Notes: generated from the sequence alone by a model not told the origin. Positions 1 through 8,953 are shown, counted from the stretch's first letter. The stretch is 64,000 nucleotides of DNA from Aequorivita sp. UBA3180 (GCA_002364215.1 DEXQ01000007.1:124001-188000), one strand, 5' to 3'. Numbers and translations: made by a program.

Positions 1-38
1 CCGACTACAGACTACCGACTACAGACTACAGACTACCA
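1..38. repeat. Short tandem repeat, window edge
   Basis: Iterated units of the form GACTACA/GACTACC fill the first 38 bases and may continue outside the window. Similar low-complexity tandem repeats recur in other gene-free gaps here (near 9.9, 19.0 and 61.9 kb). No coding or regulatory role is visible. Confidence 0.7.
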
Positions 39-115
39 ACCATCATATAGAAATAAACAATACAATCATTTCCTAAACATATATTAACGCTAGGGCAAAA
101 CGAATAAAATTTAAC

Positions 116-123
116 TATTTTTG
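116..123 (+). promoter_or_regulatory. Bacteroidota -7 promoter element for trxA
   Basis: TATTTTTG matches the Bacteroidota -7 consensus TAnnTTTG, 22 bases upstream of the thioredoxin start codon. I see no clear TTTG at the -33 position, so the assignment rests on one element. Confidence 0.4.
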
Positions 124-145
124 ACAATCATTAAAAACAAAGATT

Positions 146-463
146 ATGGCATTAGAAATAACAGACGCAACATTTGAAGAAACGGTTTTAAAGAGTGACA
201 AGCCGGTACTGGTTGACTTTTGGGCAGCCTGGTGCGGACCTTGCCGAATGGTAGGGCCCATCATTGAAGAAATAAGCAAGGAATACGAAGGCAAGGCCGT
301 AGTAGGAAAAGTAGATGTGGATGCAAACCAAGAGTTTGCCGCAAAATATGGAGTGCGAAACATTCCGACCGTTTTGGTGTTCCAAAATGGCGAAGTAGTG
401 GGCCGTCAAGTGGGCGTTGCTCCAAAGAATGTTTATGCGGAAGCGATTGATTCACTTTTGTAA
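146..463 (+). CDS. trxA: Thioredoxin
   Basis: A 105-residue thioredoxin, the usual length of the single-domain cytoplasmic protein. The redox-active motif WCGPC is at residues 29-33 and the cis-proline of NIPT is at residue 74; the buried Asp before the active site (VDFW) is also present. It reduces protein disulfides and supplies electrons to enzymes such as ribonucleotide reductase and peroxiredoxins. It is followed by a strong hairpin terminator, so it is probably monocistronic. The ATG start gives the complete fold with no extension. Confidence 0.97.
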   Translation: MALEITDATFEETVLKSDKPVLVDFWAAWCGPCRMVGPIIEEISKEYEGKAVVGKVDVDANQEFAAKYGVRNIPTVLVFQNGEVVGRQVGVAPKNVYAEAIDSLL

Positions 464-489
464 AATATTTCAAAAAAGAAAAATTAAAC

Positions 490-530
490 AATAAAAGGCT
501 TGGCGCATTGCTGGGCCTTTTATTATTTTT
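490..530 (+). terminator. Rho-independent terminator after trxA
   Basis: AATAAAAGGC at 490-499 pairs with GCCTTTTATT at 515-524, followed by a T-rich tail. Confidence 0.85.
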
Positions 531-581
531 ATACTGCCCCATTCTTGGGTCTTATGGATGTTTTAAATTTTGAGAGGAAAA

Positions 582-610
582 CATCCCCCTAGCCCCCTTC
601 AAAGGGGGAA
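582..610. repeat. C-rich palindromic intergenic repeat
   Basis: The core CCCCCTTCAAAGGGGG, preceded by CATCCCCCTAG, lies just before the ClpP gene. Related copies occur at 29711-29740 and twice near 61.4-61.6 kb. This looks like a dispersed Bacteroidota intergenic repeat that could form a hairpin; I see no coding capacity. Confidence 0.7.
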
Positions 611-640
611 TTTTTTATAACTAAATAAGTACATTCGTAA

Positions 641-1186
641 ATGGAAAAAACAAATAAAGTACAGGATAAAATAGATGGCAAATTATTGGAGGAGCGCAAA
701 GTCTTCCTTTGGGGAATGGTAGACGACAAAAGTGCGCGACACGTTGTGGACAGACTAATGTACCTCGATGCTTTGAACCACGACGAAATTAAATTATACA
801 TAAACAGTCCCGGAGGATATGTAACTTCGGGTTTTTCCATTTACGATACCATGCGTGAAATTAAGAGTCCGGTTTCAACCATCTGTACCGGCCTGGCAGC
901 TTCCATGGGAAGTATTTTGCTTTCCGCTGGCGAAAAAGGAAAAAGGTTTATCCAGCCGCACGCCCGTGTTATGATCCATCAGCCCAGTGGCGGTGCAAGA
1001 GGCGTTGCCAGTGATATAGAAATTACGGCGCAGGAAATTTTGAAGACAAAAGAAATTAGCGCACGTATTTTGGCCGAAAATTGCGGACAATCTTTCGAAA
1101 AAGTGATGAAGGATTTCAATCGCGATCATTGGATGAATGCCGAAGAATCTGTAGATTATGGAATTGTTGATGGTATTTTAAAATAG
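641..1186 (+). CDS. clpP: ClpP-family serine protease
   Basis: A 181-residue Clp protease proteolytic subunit. The catalytic triad is Ser88 in GLAASMG, His113 in MIHQP and Asp162 in NRDHW; the INSPGG substrate-binding loop is at residues 54-59. ClpP forms a double heptamer that degrades proteins unfolded by ClpX or a similar AAA+ partner. The protein is shorter than the main bacterial ClpP (about 200-230 residues) and lacks a long N-terminal propeptide. No clpX or tig lies next to it, so it may be an additional ClpP paralogue. It is 5 bases upstream of the NlpE-like gene and probably co-transcribed with it. Confidence 0.9.
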   Translation: MEKTNKVQDKIDGKLLEERKVFLWGMVDDKSARHVVDRLMYLDALNHDEIKLYINSPGGYVTSGFSIYDTMREIKSPVSTICTGLAASMGSILLSAGEKGKRFIQPHARVMIHQPSGGARGVASDIEITAQEILKTKEISARILAENCGQSFEKVMKDFNRDHWMNAEESVDYGIVDGILK

Positions 1187-1191
1187 GGAGT

Positions 1192-1653
1192 ATGAAAAAA
1201 ATATTTTTGGCATTTGGAATTGCAACAACCATCTTTATTGGTTGCAAACACGTTGAAAACAAGGAGAATGTTTCCGATGAAACAATGGAAACAACGGACA
1301 ACAATGTTGTAGATTCACACAATTCCGAAAACTCGCTGGATTGGGCGGGCGTGTATGAAGGAACAACGCCCTGCGCCGATTGCGAGGGAATAAAAACTGT
1401 ATTGGAGTTGAGAGACGACAAAACCTACACCCTTTCCCAAACTTATTTAGGGAAGATGGAAGGCGAAAATGAATTTGTGCAGACTGGCAATTTTGTTTGG
1501 GACGAAAGTGGTTCCAAAGTACTTTTAAAATCCGAAAGCGACACCCTTCAGTATAAGGTAGGCGAAAACCAACTGTGGATGCTCGACAGTTCCGGCAATA
1601 TGGTAGAAGGCGATTTAGCGGAATTTTATATTTTGAAAAAAACGCTTCAATAA
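1192..1653 (+). CDS. NlpE-like lipoprotein
   Basis: A 153-residue lipoprotein: the signal sequence ends in IFIGC with Cys18 as the likely lipidated residue, followed by an acidic linker (residues 22-50) and an NlpE N-terminal-type domain. The family signature YEGTTPCADCEGI is present, with CxxC at residues 61-64. In enterobacteria NlpE is an outer-membrane lipoprotein that signals surface adhesion and copper stress, but the Cpx partner is not expected in this phylum, so the role here is open. It is downstream of clpP and is followed closely by the DUF58 gene. Confidence 0.8.
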   Translation: MKKIFLAFGIATTIFIGCKHVENKENVSDETMETTDNNVVDSHNSENSLDWAGVYEGTTPCADCEGIKTVLELRDDKTYTLSQTYLGKMEGENEFVQTGNFVWDESGSKVLLKSESDTLQYKVGENQLWMLDSSGNMVEGDLAEFYILKKTLQ

Positions 1654-1664
1654 TAGGTTGGCCG

Positions 1665-2594
1665 TTGAATATAGAGAAAGAAATAAATGAGATAACAGGT
1701 TTTAAAAATCTGGAACTGCTTGCAAAACAAGTGGTAGAGGGCTTTATTTCTGGACTTCATAAGAGTCCGTTCCATGGGTTTTCCGCAGAATTTGCCGAGC
1801 ATAAAATTTACAACAACGGTGAAAGCACCAAACATATAGACTGGAAGCTTTTTGCCAAAACCGATAAACTTTACACTAAGCGCTACGAGGAAGAAACCAA
1901 CCTGCGTTGCCATTTGATTGTGGACAACAGCAGTTCCATGCATTACCCAAAACTGAAACAATTCAATATTAATTCTTTGAATAAAATTGGTTTTTCTGTC
2001 TTGGCTTCGGCAGCCATTATGAATTTGATGAAACGTCAGCGCGATGCTGTGGGATTGAGTATTTACAGTGATGATTATGAATTTTATGCCTCAGAAAAAG
2101 GAAGTGAGCGCCACCATCAAATGTTGCTTCAAAAGTTGAACGAAGCCTTGATTTCTTCCGAAGAGAAATCGCAGACCAAAACCTATGAGCACCTTCATTT
2201 AATTGCTGAAAAACTAAAGCGGCGTTCCTTGGTATTCCTTTTTACAGATATGTTTCAAAGTGATGCCGAAGCCGAAAAACTTTTTGAAGCGCTTCAGCAT
2301 TTAAAATATAACAAGCACGAAGTAATCCTTTTTCACACTTTCGATAAAAAACGAGAGGTAAATTTTGATTTCAGCAACCGCCCAAAGCGTTTTGTTGATG
2401 TTGAAACCGGGGAACATGTAAACCTTTATGCCGACAATATTAAGGAGCAATATGAAGAGGCGGTCCAAAATTACTTCACCGAACTTCAATTGCGATGTGC
2501 ACAATACCGTATTAAGTATGTGCACACCGATATAAATGAAAGTTTCAACAAAATATTGACTACCTATCTAGTGGAGCGTCAGAAGTTTGGATAA
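1665..2594 (+). CDS. DUF58 domain protein
   Basis: A protein of about 309 residues. It begins with a helical segment (NLELLAKQVVEGF), then the DUF58 core with GESTKHIDWKLFAKTDKLYTKRYEEE, and a von Willebrand A-like domain whose metal-binding motif DxSxS is at residues 87-91 (DNSSS). Proteins of this family often sit beside MoxR-type ATPases and are thought to help assemble envelope or metalloprotein complexes; no MoxR gene is visible here. I chose the TTG at 1665 because the first in-frame ATG (1575) lies 79 bases inside the preceding gene and would add an unrelated N-terminus. The protein then begins at the conserved region. Confidence 0.8.
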   Translation: MNIEKEINEITGFKNLELLAKQVVEGFISGLHKSPFHGFSAEFAEHKIYNNGESTKHIDWKLFAKTDKLYTKRYEEETNLRCHLIVDNSSSMHYPKLKQFNINSLNKIGFSVLASAAIMNLMKRQRDAVGLSIYSDDYEFYASEKGSERHHQMLLQKLNEALISSEEKSQTKTYEHLHLIAEKLKRRSLVFLFTDMFQSDAEAEKLFEALQHLKYNKHEVILFHTFDKKREVNFDFSNRPKRFVDVETGEHVNLYADNIKEQYEEAVQNYFTELQLRCAQYRIKYVHTDINESFNKILTTYLVERQKFG

Positions 2595-2619
2595 AATTTA
2601 TTATTTTTTAAAAAAATAG

Positions 2620-2650
2620 TTTGCGAAAATGAAATGGAGTGGTATATTTG
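2620..2650 (+). promoter_or_regulatory. Consensus promoter for tRNA-Asp
   Basis: TTTG at 2620-2623, a 19-base spacer and TATATTTG at 2643-2650 match the Bacteroidota consensus perfectly. The predicted start leaves a leader of about 100 bases before the tRNA. Confidence 0.75.
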
Positions 2651-2753
2651 CCACCGCTTAATACAGCAAGGGAGCAATCCCAAAAAGTATGGTAACAATT
2701 TTTCACTTTGCCCAACTGTTGTTGGGGTCTTTCGCAAGAAAGGTTGAAAACTT

Positions 2754-2827
2754 GGTCTGGTAGTTCAGTTGGTTAGAATATCTGCCTGTCACGCAGGGGG
2801 TCGCGAGTTCGAGTCTCGTCCAGACCG
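2754..2827 (+). tRNA. tRNA-Asp (anticodon GTC)
   Basis: A 74-base cloverleaf. The acceptor stem GGTCTGG pairs with CCAGACC (2820-2826). The D-loop contains GTTCAGTTGGTTAGAAT. The anticodon arm TCTGC-CTGTCAC-GCAGG exposes GTC, and the T arm contains GTTCGAGTC. No CCA is encoded. A hairpin terminator follows about 60 bases downstream. Confidence 0.97.
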
Positions 2828-2887
2828 CAACAAGATGTTGTGTTGAGTCACTTAAAGTGGCTTGTGGTTTAGAAATAGACCGATGAG

Positions 2888-2917
2888 AAGCTTATCCATA
2901 TGGATGGGCTTTTTTTG
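2888..2917 (+). terminator. Terminator after tRNA-Asp (first of two copies)
   Basis: AAGC and GCTT close a hairpin around the palindrome ATCCATATGGAT, followed by a T tract. The surrounding block (2879-2924) is repeated at 4285-4330 on the other side of the leucine-rich-repeat gene. Confidence 0.7.
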
Positions 2918-2961
2918 TTTTTTGGTATATTTAATCCATCTTAATATTTATCCGACTCTTT

Positions 2962-4266
2962 ATGAAAAATCTATACTTTATCGTTCTTACACTCATGACC
3001 TTTTGTTTTTCACAGGCTCAAATTGTAAATATACCAGATGCAAATTTTAAAAATACGTTGGTTAATTCTAATTGCGTAGATATTAACGGTGATGGAAATG
3101 GTGATATTGATGCTGACAGCAATAATGATGGAGAGATTCAACAAGCCGAAGCTGAGGCTGTAATCGGGTTGAATGTTTCTTATAAAGCAATACATTCCCT
3201 GGAGGGAATTCAGAGTTTTTCAAATCTTGAATATTTAAACTGTGAAGTCAACCAACTTACTGATCTAGATTTATCACAAAACACCAATCTTACGATTTTA
3301 GATTGTTATTTTAATAATATTACGAGTCTTTTAATACCCCAAAGTCCCAATCTTATTGAATTGGATTGTGGAAGTAATGAATTAAGCAGCCTCGACATAT
3401 CCCATAATATTAATTTAGAAATTTTATGGTTTTCTTACAATCAAATTACGAGTATAGATTTAACCCAAAATCCTAATCTAAAAGTTTTATCCTGTGTCTC
3501 CAATCAATTAACAAGTTTAGATGTTTCTGAAAATCCTTTTTTGGAGTTTTTATATTGTGAATCAAACCAATTGACAAATTTGGAATTATTAAATCCAAAT
3601 CTAGAAATATTATCTGCCTTAAATAATCAATTAACAAGTTTAGATATATCTCAAAGTCCAAACCTTACTGAACTTAGATTAATTTATAACAACCTTACTA
3701 GTTTAGATGTTTCGCAAAATCATAATTTAGGACTTTTGGATTGTAGAGCTAATCAAATAACAAACTTAGATGTAAGCAACCTTTCAAATTTAACTGCATT
3801 ATTCTGTTCAGAAAATTTATTGACAAACTTGAATATTAGAAATGGTAATAATCAAATTATGACGGAAATGATTGCAATTAACAATCCCAATTTATTTTGT
3901 GTGAATGTGGACGATGTACAATATGCAAATGCACAAATTTGTGATATTAATCCTCCATTTTATGATGGATGGTGTATAGATTCTTGGGCAAATTACAGTG
4001 AAAATTGTATACTCGGCACGAATAATTATACATACGATTCGATTTCTTTTTACCCAAATCCAGTTGAAAATGGAATATTACATTTGGAATACAATTCCGA
4101 ATTAAAAGTTGAAACACTTCAGATATACAACACATTGGGTGAATTAGTAATTACCAAACATAACAATTATCAGACAATAGATATTTCTATGTTAAAGAGT
4201 GGTATTTACTTTTTAAAATTCAAGACAAAAGAAAAATTGGTAATAAAAAAGATTATAAAGAATTAA
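2962..4266 (+). CDS. Secreted leucine-rich-repeat protein with type IX sorting domain
   Basis: 434 residues. A Sec signal peptide (residues 1-20, ending FSQAQ) precedes an acidic stretch (about residues 40-60), then ten or so leucine-rich repeats of about 21 residues with the pattern LTxLDxSxNxxLxxLDCxxN (about residues 85-295). A C-terminal type IX sorting domain follows (about 360-434), beginning FYPNPVENG and ending with GIYFLKFKT and a Lys-rich tail. The protein is probably exported across the outer membrane and surface-attached or released. The repeats suggest a binding role, but the ligand is unknown. The gene is markedly more AT-rich than its neighbours and is bracketed by duplicated terminators, so it may have been inserted beside the tRNA. 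Confidence 0.9.
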   Translation: MKNLYFIVLTLMTFCFSQAQIVNIPDANFKNTLVNSNCVDINGDGNGDIDADSNNDGEIQQAEAEAVIGLNVSYKAIHSLEGIQSFSNLEYLNCEVNQLTDLDLSQNTNLTILDCYFNNITSLLIPQSPNLIELDCGSNELSSLDISHNINLEILWFSYNQITSIDLTQNPNLKVLSCVSNQLTSLDVSENPFLEFLYCESNQLTNLELLNPNLEILSALNNQLTSLDISQSPNLTELRLIYNNLTSLDVSQNHNLGLLDCRANQITNLDVSNLSNLTALFCSENLLTNLNIRNGNNQIMTEMIAINNPNLFCVNVDDVQYANAQICDINPPFYDGWCIDSWANYSENCILGTNNYTYDSISFYPNPVENGILHLEYNSELKVETLQIYNTLGELVITKHNNYQTIDISMLKSGIYFLKFKTKEKLVIKKIIKN

Positions 4267-4293
4267 TTCTTTGCATTTACAATAACCGATGAG

Positions 4294-4326
4294 AAGCTTT
4301 TCCGAATGGAGAGGCTTTTTTTGTTT
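4294..4326 (+). terminator. Terminator (second copy of the post-tRNA block)
   Basis: AAGCTTTTCC pairs imperfectly with GGAGAGGCTT and is followed by a T tract. ACCGATGAGAAGCTT and the downstream GGCTTTTTTTGTTTTT are shared with the block after tRNA-Asp. Confidence 0.7.
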
Positions 4327-4330
4327 TTGG

Positions 4331-4547
4331 GTGTTTATAAAATCAAATAACCTGAATAAATAGGCCCTAGTAGGAGCATAACCGTAACCCCGAACAATAC
4401 GTCCTAAGTAGCCTGCCTGAGCGGAGCTGAAGAGCCTTAACTAACAACTTGATTTTTATGGTTAAACGAGTCCCACTGCGCTAACCCTCACCTGCTACTA
4501 TTACGCCTCACACCTCTCCCTTTCCAAATAAAATTAATTAATTAAAT
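4331..4547. other. Intergenic stretch without recognised gene
   Basis: About 220 bases between the second terminator and the dinB operators. There is no ORF of note, no RNA fold I recognise and no repeat shared with the rest of the window. Confidence 0.5.
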
Positions 4548-4586
4548 GGAATATTTCCATATTATAGGAAATAATCCATAATTTTG
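4548..4586 (+). promoter_or_regulatory. Twin operators and promoter of the dinB-dnaE2 operon
   Basis: Two 11-bp palindrome-like sites, GGAATATTTCC (4548-4558) and GGAAATAATCC (4567-4577), have centres 19 bp apart, about two helical turns. The second is one base upstream of the -7 element TAATTTTG (4579-4586). The same operator, gap and -7 element recur before the GIY-YIG gene at 12245-12264. The position over the promoter spacer fits a repressor. The -7 element ends only five bases before the start codon, so the transcript is probably leaderless. Confidence 0.65.
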
Positions 4587-4591
4587 TATTG

Positions 4592-5806
4592 ATGAACAAA
4601 TCAATCCTACATCTCGATCTCGACACCTTCTTCGTTTCCGTAGAGCGCTTGCTTAATAGCGAGTTGCTTAAAAAACCTGTATTGGTAGGTGGCACGGGCA
4701 ATCGTGGGGTAGTGGCAGCTTGTAGTTACGAAACCAGAAGATATGGCATCCGCTCTGGCATTTCAATGAAAATGGCAAGGCAATTATGCCCACAGGCAAT
4801 AGTCATAAGGGGGAATGCGGGAACTTATATGAAATATTCAAGTCTTATTACTGACATCATCCGCGATTCCGTTCCCCTTTTTGAAAAAACCAGTGTAGAT
4901 GAGTTTTATGTGGACCTTACGGGGATGGACAGGTTTTTTGGCAATTATAAATTTGCAACCGAACTTCGCAAAAGGATTATAAATGAATCAGGTCTACCCA
5001 TATCTTTTGGGCTTTCCCAAAATAAGATTGTCAGTAAGGTTGCAACCGGAGAGGCAAAACCCAATAATCAATTGAAAATTGACCAAGGTTTTGAAAAATC
5101 CTTTTTGGCACCCCTTCCCATCCGCAAAATCCCAATGATTGGAAAGGCAACAGCCCAAACTTTAATACATCTTGGCATTGATAAGGTCAAATTAATACAG
5201 GATATGCCAGTGGAAATGCTTACATCCGTAATGGGTAAAAACGGACAGACCATCTGGAACCGTGCAAATGGAATCGACAATACTCCCGTTATTCCCTATT
5301 CCGAGCGCAAATCAATTTCCAATGAGCGTACATTCCATTTAGATACCATAGATGTCCAAAAATTGCGAGACACCCTTACTGCTATGGCAGACACCCTTTG
5401 TTATCAACTTAGGTTGGGCAAAAAAATGACGGGCTGTGTTTCCGTCAAAATTAGGTATTCAGATTTTCAGACCTATAACAAGCAAATCCGTATTCCATAT
5501 ACAAGCGCAGACCATATCCTTGTTCCCGCCGTAATGGAGCTTTTCAATAAGTTGTATGATCGCAGGGTATTGGTACGCTTGATTGGGGTAAAATTTTCCC
5601 ATTTGGTCGGTGGGCATTATCAAATAAACCTCTTTGATGACAATGAGAAAACCCTCAACCTATACAAATCGCTGGACCATATCCGCAATCGTTTTGGTGC
5701 AACTAGTGTATTAAAGGCCTCAACGCTTGATGTCCGCACTGTTATTTCCGGACGTAATCCATTCGATGGGGAACCCCCGGTTTTACTCGCACATAGAAAT
5801 CAATAA
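4592..5806 (+). CDS. dinB: Y-family DNA polymerase IV (DinB)
   Basis: A 404-residue translesion polymerase. The catalytic carboxylates are in HLDLD (Asp9) and SVDE (Asp103, Glu104), at nearly the same positions as in E. coli Pol IV. The helix-hairpin-helix thumb (IPMIGKATAQTLIHLGI) and the little-finger domain follow. QINLFDD, near residue 350, resembles a sliding-clamp-binding motif. The enzyme copies damaged templates with low fidelity. Its TAA stop overlaps the ATG of the dnaE2-like gene by one base, so the two are translationally coupled, like an ImuB/DnaE2-type mutasome. I chose ATG 4592 over an adjacent TTG three bases upstream because it follows the promoter at the spacing expected for a leaderless transcript. 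Confidence 0.93.
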   Translation: MNKSILHLDLDTFFVSVERLLNSELLKKPVLVGGTGNRGVVAACSYETRRYGIRSGISMKMARQLCPQAIVIRGNAGTYMKYSSLITDIIRDSVPLFEKTSVDEFYVDLTGMDRFFGNYKFATELRKRIINESGLPISFGLSQNKIVSKVATGEAKPNNQLKIDQGFEKSFLAPLPIRKIPMIGKATAQTLIHLGIDKVKLIQDMPVEMLTSVMGKNGQTIWNRANGIDNTPVIPYSERKSISNERTFHLDTIDVQKLRDTLTAMADTLCYQLRLGKKMTGCVSVKIRYSDFQTYNKQIRIPYTSADHILVPAVMELFNKLYDRRVLVRLIGVKFSHLVGGHYQINLFDDNEKTLNLYKSLDHIRNRFGATSVLKASTLDVRTVISGRNPFDGEPPVLLAHRNQ

Positions 5807-8790
5807 TGTATATCAATTGCCATTCATATTATTCCCTCCGCTATGGGGTACTTTCCGTACCGCAATTATTGGAATTGGCACTTAAAAATAACCTCACAGC
5901 TTTTGCACTTACCGATATTAATAATACCTCGGCCTGTCTTGAATTTATTAGGGAAGCTACCAAAAAAAACATAAAACCAATTGTGGGCGCAGATATTCGC
6001 AATGGCAGCAATAGATGTTATGTATGTTTGGCAAAGAACAATAAGGGCTATCTGGAAATTAACCAATTCCTTACCCAACACCTACACCCACAAAAGGACT
6101 TTCCAGAAATACCGCCCCAATTTTCAAATGTCATAACAATTTTCCCCTTTGAAAAGGTACTTGAATTTGAAATGGAATCTTTTGCAGAAGATTGGCACAT
6201 CGGTATTTCCGTAGCAGACCTCAACAAATTAAAGTTCTCCCATTTAAAGTCCCATACTTCAAAATTGGTGCTCTTGCAACCAGTAACCTTTTCCAGTCAG
6301 TCACACCTAAATATACACCGCCTCCTTCGTTGCATAGACCTCAATATAGTACTCAGTAAATTGCCCGAATTGGAACAGGGAAGCCAAAAGGATAGAATGT
6401 ATTCGCAAAGCGAAATAAGGGAGCGTTTTGAAGGTTTTGAGCATATAATTTCAAACACCCAATCCCTATTGGATGATTGTAAAATTTCTTTTGCGTTTGA
6501 TGATGTACGGCATAACCAAAACCAAGCTACTTACCTTTCCAATAAGGAAGAGGATTATAAATATTTGGAAAAGTTGGTTTATGAAAGAATAAGCAAAAGA
6601 TATAGAATCGTTGACCAAATTATTAAAACCCGCATTGAAAAAGAACTACAGGCAATTCGGCAAATGGATTTTGTATCCTACTTTCTTATAAATTATGATA
6701 TTATCCAGTATGCAATTAAAAATGAATACCCATATATTGGTAGGGGTAGTGGGGCAAATAGTGTGGTGGCTTATATTCTGGGCATTACCAATGTAGACCC
6801 CATTGAACTTGACTTATATTTTGAACGTTTTATAAACCTCTATCGCTCCTCTCCACCTGATTTTGATATTGACTTCTCTTGGAAGGATAGGGATGATGTT
6901 ACGCATTACATTTTTAAAAGATTTCCCAACACCGCATTAATGGGTACTTATGTAACTTTTAAATATCGTGCAGTGGTCCGTGAGCTTGCCAAGGTTTTCG
7001 GCCTTCCAAAATCCGAGATAGATGATTTTTTAAAAGGGAATGTGCAAAACAAAAAAAACGACCATTATTTCAAATTGGTAATGAAGTATGGTAAACTTAT
7101 TCACGGGTTTCCCAATTACCTAAGTGTGCATTCTGGAGGTATTGTAATACTTAAAAATCCAATACAATCATATTGCGCCACCTTTATGCCTCCCAAAGGT
7201 TTTCAAACCCTCCAAATCGATATGCACATTGCAGAATCCGTGGGTATCTTTAAGTTTGATATCCTTGCCCAACGCGGACTTTCAAAAATCAAGGACGCCA
7301 TTGAGCTCATTAAGGAAAACCAACCCCAAGCCCATCTAAAGGATATTGATGATACCGAACCCTTTAAAAACGATCCTGCTATAAACGATTTATTAAAAGT
7401 AGGGGATTGCATGGGTGTTTTCTATGTGGAATCCCCTGCAATGAGAACATTGATGACCCGATTACAGACGCAGGATTATCTTGGACTAGTGGCTGCAAGT
7501 TCCATAATTCGTCCCGGCGTTACCAATGGCGGTATGAAAAACGCTTACATAGAGCGTCATCGTTTCCCCGAAAAACGAAAAGATTCTCACCCCGTACTTA
7601 TGGAAATAATGCCTGAAACCTATGGGGTTATGGTATATCAGGAAGATGTTTTAAAGGTAGCCCATCATTTTGCGGGTCTTACCCTTTCAGAGGCTGATGT
7701 GCTCAGAAGAGGTATGAGCGGTAAAGGCCGTTCCAAGGAACAGTTTGATGCCCTCGAAAAAAAATTCCATTCCAATTGTACCCAAAAAGGGTACACTCCT
7801 AAGGTAATTGCTGAGGTATGGGAACAGATTAAGGCATTCGCAGGCTATGCTTTTGCCAAAGGGCACTCCGCATCCTATGCGGTGGAAAGCTACCAAAGCC
7901 TCTATCTCAAAAAATACTTCCCCCTGGAGTTTATGACAGCGGTTTTAAATAACGGTGGTGGGTTTTATAACCTGGACACCTATATCAATGAAATTTTTAG
8001 ATGTGGGGGAACGGTTGTAAATCCCTGTATAAACAACAGCGACCACGCTAATTGCATAAAAGGCAAAACGGTGTACTTAGGTTTTGGAATGATAAAGGAT
8101 TTAGAGCACCGTAGCATACAGAAAATTTTAAATGAAAGACAACTCTATGGAAAGTTTAAAAATTTTAATGACTTTTTAGATCGTTGCAAACTTGGTTTGG
8201 AACAGATTTTACTGCTTATTCGCCTCAATGTCTTTAGAACTTTTGAACCCAATAAACACAACTTAATGTGGTATGCCCATATAAACGGAAATAAACAAAA
8301 AAACCCCAATCCCCATCCGCAACTTTTTAAACCCAAAAGAACCAATTATACATTGCCGGCATTAAAAGGGAATAACCTTATTGATGCCTATGATAATCTG
8401 GAACTCTTGGGCTTTACCCTCCAAGATGATTTCCAGCTTATTAAACCCGGAAATTATCCTAAACACGTGGCAGCCGATTTAAAATCATTTGTAAACAAGG
8501 AATTTACCATAATTGGAAAACTGGTTACTTCAAAAAGTACACAAACCTCAAAAGGCGATTTTATGGCGTTCTCAACCTTTCTGGATAAAAATGGGGAATG
8601 TTTTGATTCGGTACAATTTCCAAAGATTAAGGAACAATATCCTATTTCTGGAATAGGTATTTACTGGATTAAAGGCACCGTTGCTGAAGATTTGGGTTAT
8701 TATTCCATTATAACATCACAATTAATAAAAATTCCACCTATCCCAGATCCCAGGTTTTCAGATAGTAACAAAAATCAAAAAGTAATTTAG
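5806..8790 (+). CDS. dnaE2: Error-prone DNA polymerase III alpha subunit (DnaE2 type)
   Basis: 994 residues, shorter than a replicative DnaE. The order is a PHP domain (residues 1-90), a C-family palm and fingers with the catalytic PDFDIDF near residues 351-357 and GRGSGANSVVAYILGI just before it, a helix-hairpin-helix region (FAKGHSASYAVESYQSLYLKKYFPLEF), and a C-terminal OB fold (IIGKLVTSKSTQTSKGDFMAFSTF). The PHP metal motif HxH is degraded to NCHSYYS, so phosphoesterase activity is doubtful. It is coupled to dinB under the twin-operator promoter, which indicates damage-induced translesion synthesis. An adjacent imuA or LexA/UmuD-like gene, often found with such pairs, is absent here. Confidence 0.9.
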   Translation: MYINCHSYYSLRYGVLSVPQLLELALKNNLTAFALTDINNTSACLEFIREATKKNIKPIVGADIRNGSNRCYVCLAKNNKGYLEINQFLTQHLHPQKDFPEIPPQFSNVITIFPFEKVLEFEMESFAEDWHIGISVADLNKLKFSHLKSHTSKLVLLQPVTFSSQSHLNIHRLLRCIDLNIVLSKLPELEQGSQKDRMYSQSEIRERFEGFEHIISNTQSLLDDCKISFAFDDVRHNQNQATYLSNKEEDYKYLEKLVYERISKRYRIVDQIIKTRIEKELQAIRQMDFVSYFLINYDIIQYAIKNEYPYIGRGSGANSVVAYILGITNVDPIELDLYFERFINLYRSSPPDFDIDFSWKDRDDVTHYIFKRFPNTALMGTYVTFKYRAVVRELAKVFGLPKSEIDDFLKGNVQNKKNDHYFKLVMKYGKLIHGFPNYLSVHSGGIVILKNPIQSYCATFMPPKGFQTLQIDMHIAESVGIFKFDILAQRGLSKIKDAIELIKENQPQAHLKDIDDTEPFKNDPAINDLLKVGDCMGVFYVESPAMRTLMTRLQTQDYLGLVAASSIIRPGVTNGGMKNAYIERHRFPEKRKDSHPVLMEIMPETYGVMVYQEDVLKVAHHFAGLTLSEADVLRRGMSGKGRSKEQFDALEKKFHSNCTQKGYTPKVIAEVWEQIKAFAGYAFAKGHSASYAVESYQSLYLKKYFPLEFMTAVLNNGGGFYNLDTYINEIFRCGGTVVNPCINNSDHANCIKGKTVYLGFGMIKDLEHRSIQKILNERQLYGKFKNFNDFLDRCKLGLEQILLLIRLNVFRTFEPNKHNLMWYAHINGNKQKNPNPHPQLFKPKRTNYTLPALKGNNLIDAYDNLELLGFTLQDDFQLIKPGNYPKHVAADLKSFVNKEFTIIGKLVTSKSTQTSKGDFMAFSTFLDKNGECFDSVQFPKIKEQYPISGIGIYWIKGTVAEDLGYYSIITSQLIKIPPIPDPRFSDSNKNQKVI

Positions 8791-8953
8791 CCTTTGTAAT
8801 AAATCAATATCTCAACCTCCCAACATCTATATCAAAGCCAACAGTCTAATTTCACTTCGCTTTGCTCTTTGAAATTCATTCGGTCACCGAGATGATATGC
8901 GGTACATTGGTTTGTTGTATACTAGATTATTTAACTTTTATACGGTTTAAATA

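Noticed and set aside
1575..1664. N-terminal extension of the DUF58 protein
   Set aside because: It overlaps the NlpE-like gene by 79 bases and encodes Arg/Gln-rich sequence unrelated to the family; the conserved region begins after TTG 1665.
2862..3050. 62-codon frame beginning after tRNA-Asp
   Set aside because: It runs across the terminator hairpin and the signal-peptide region of the LRR gene in another frame.
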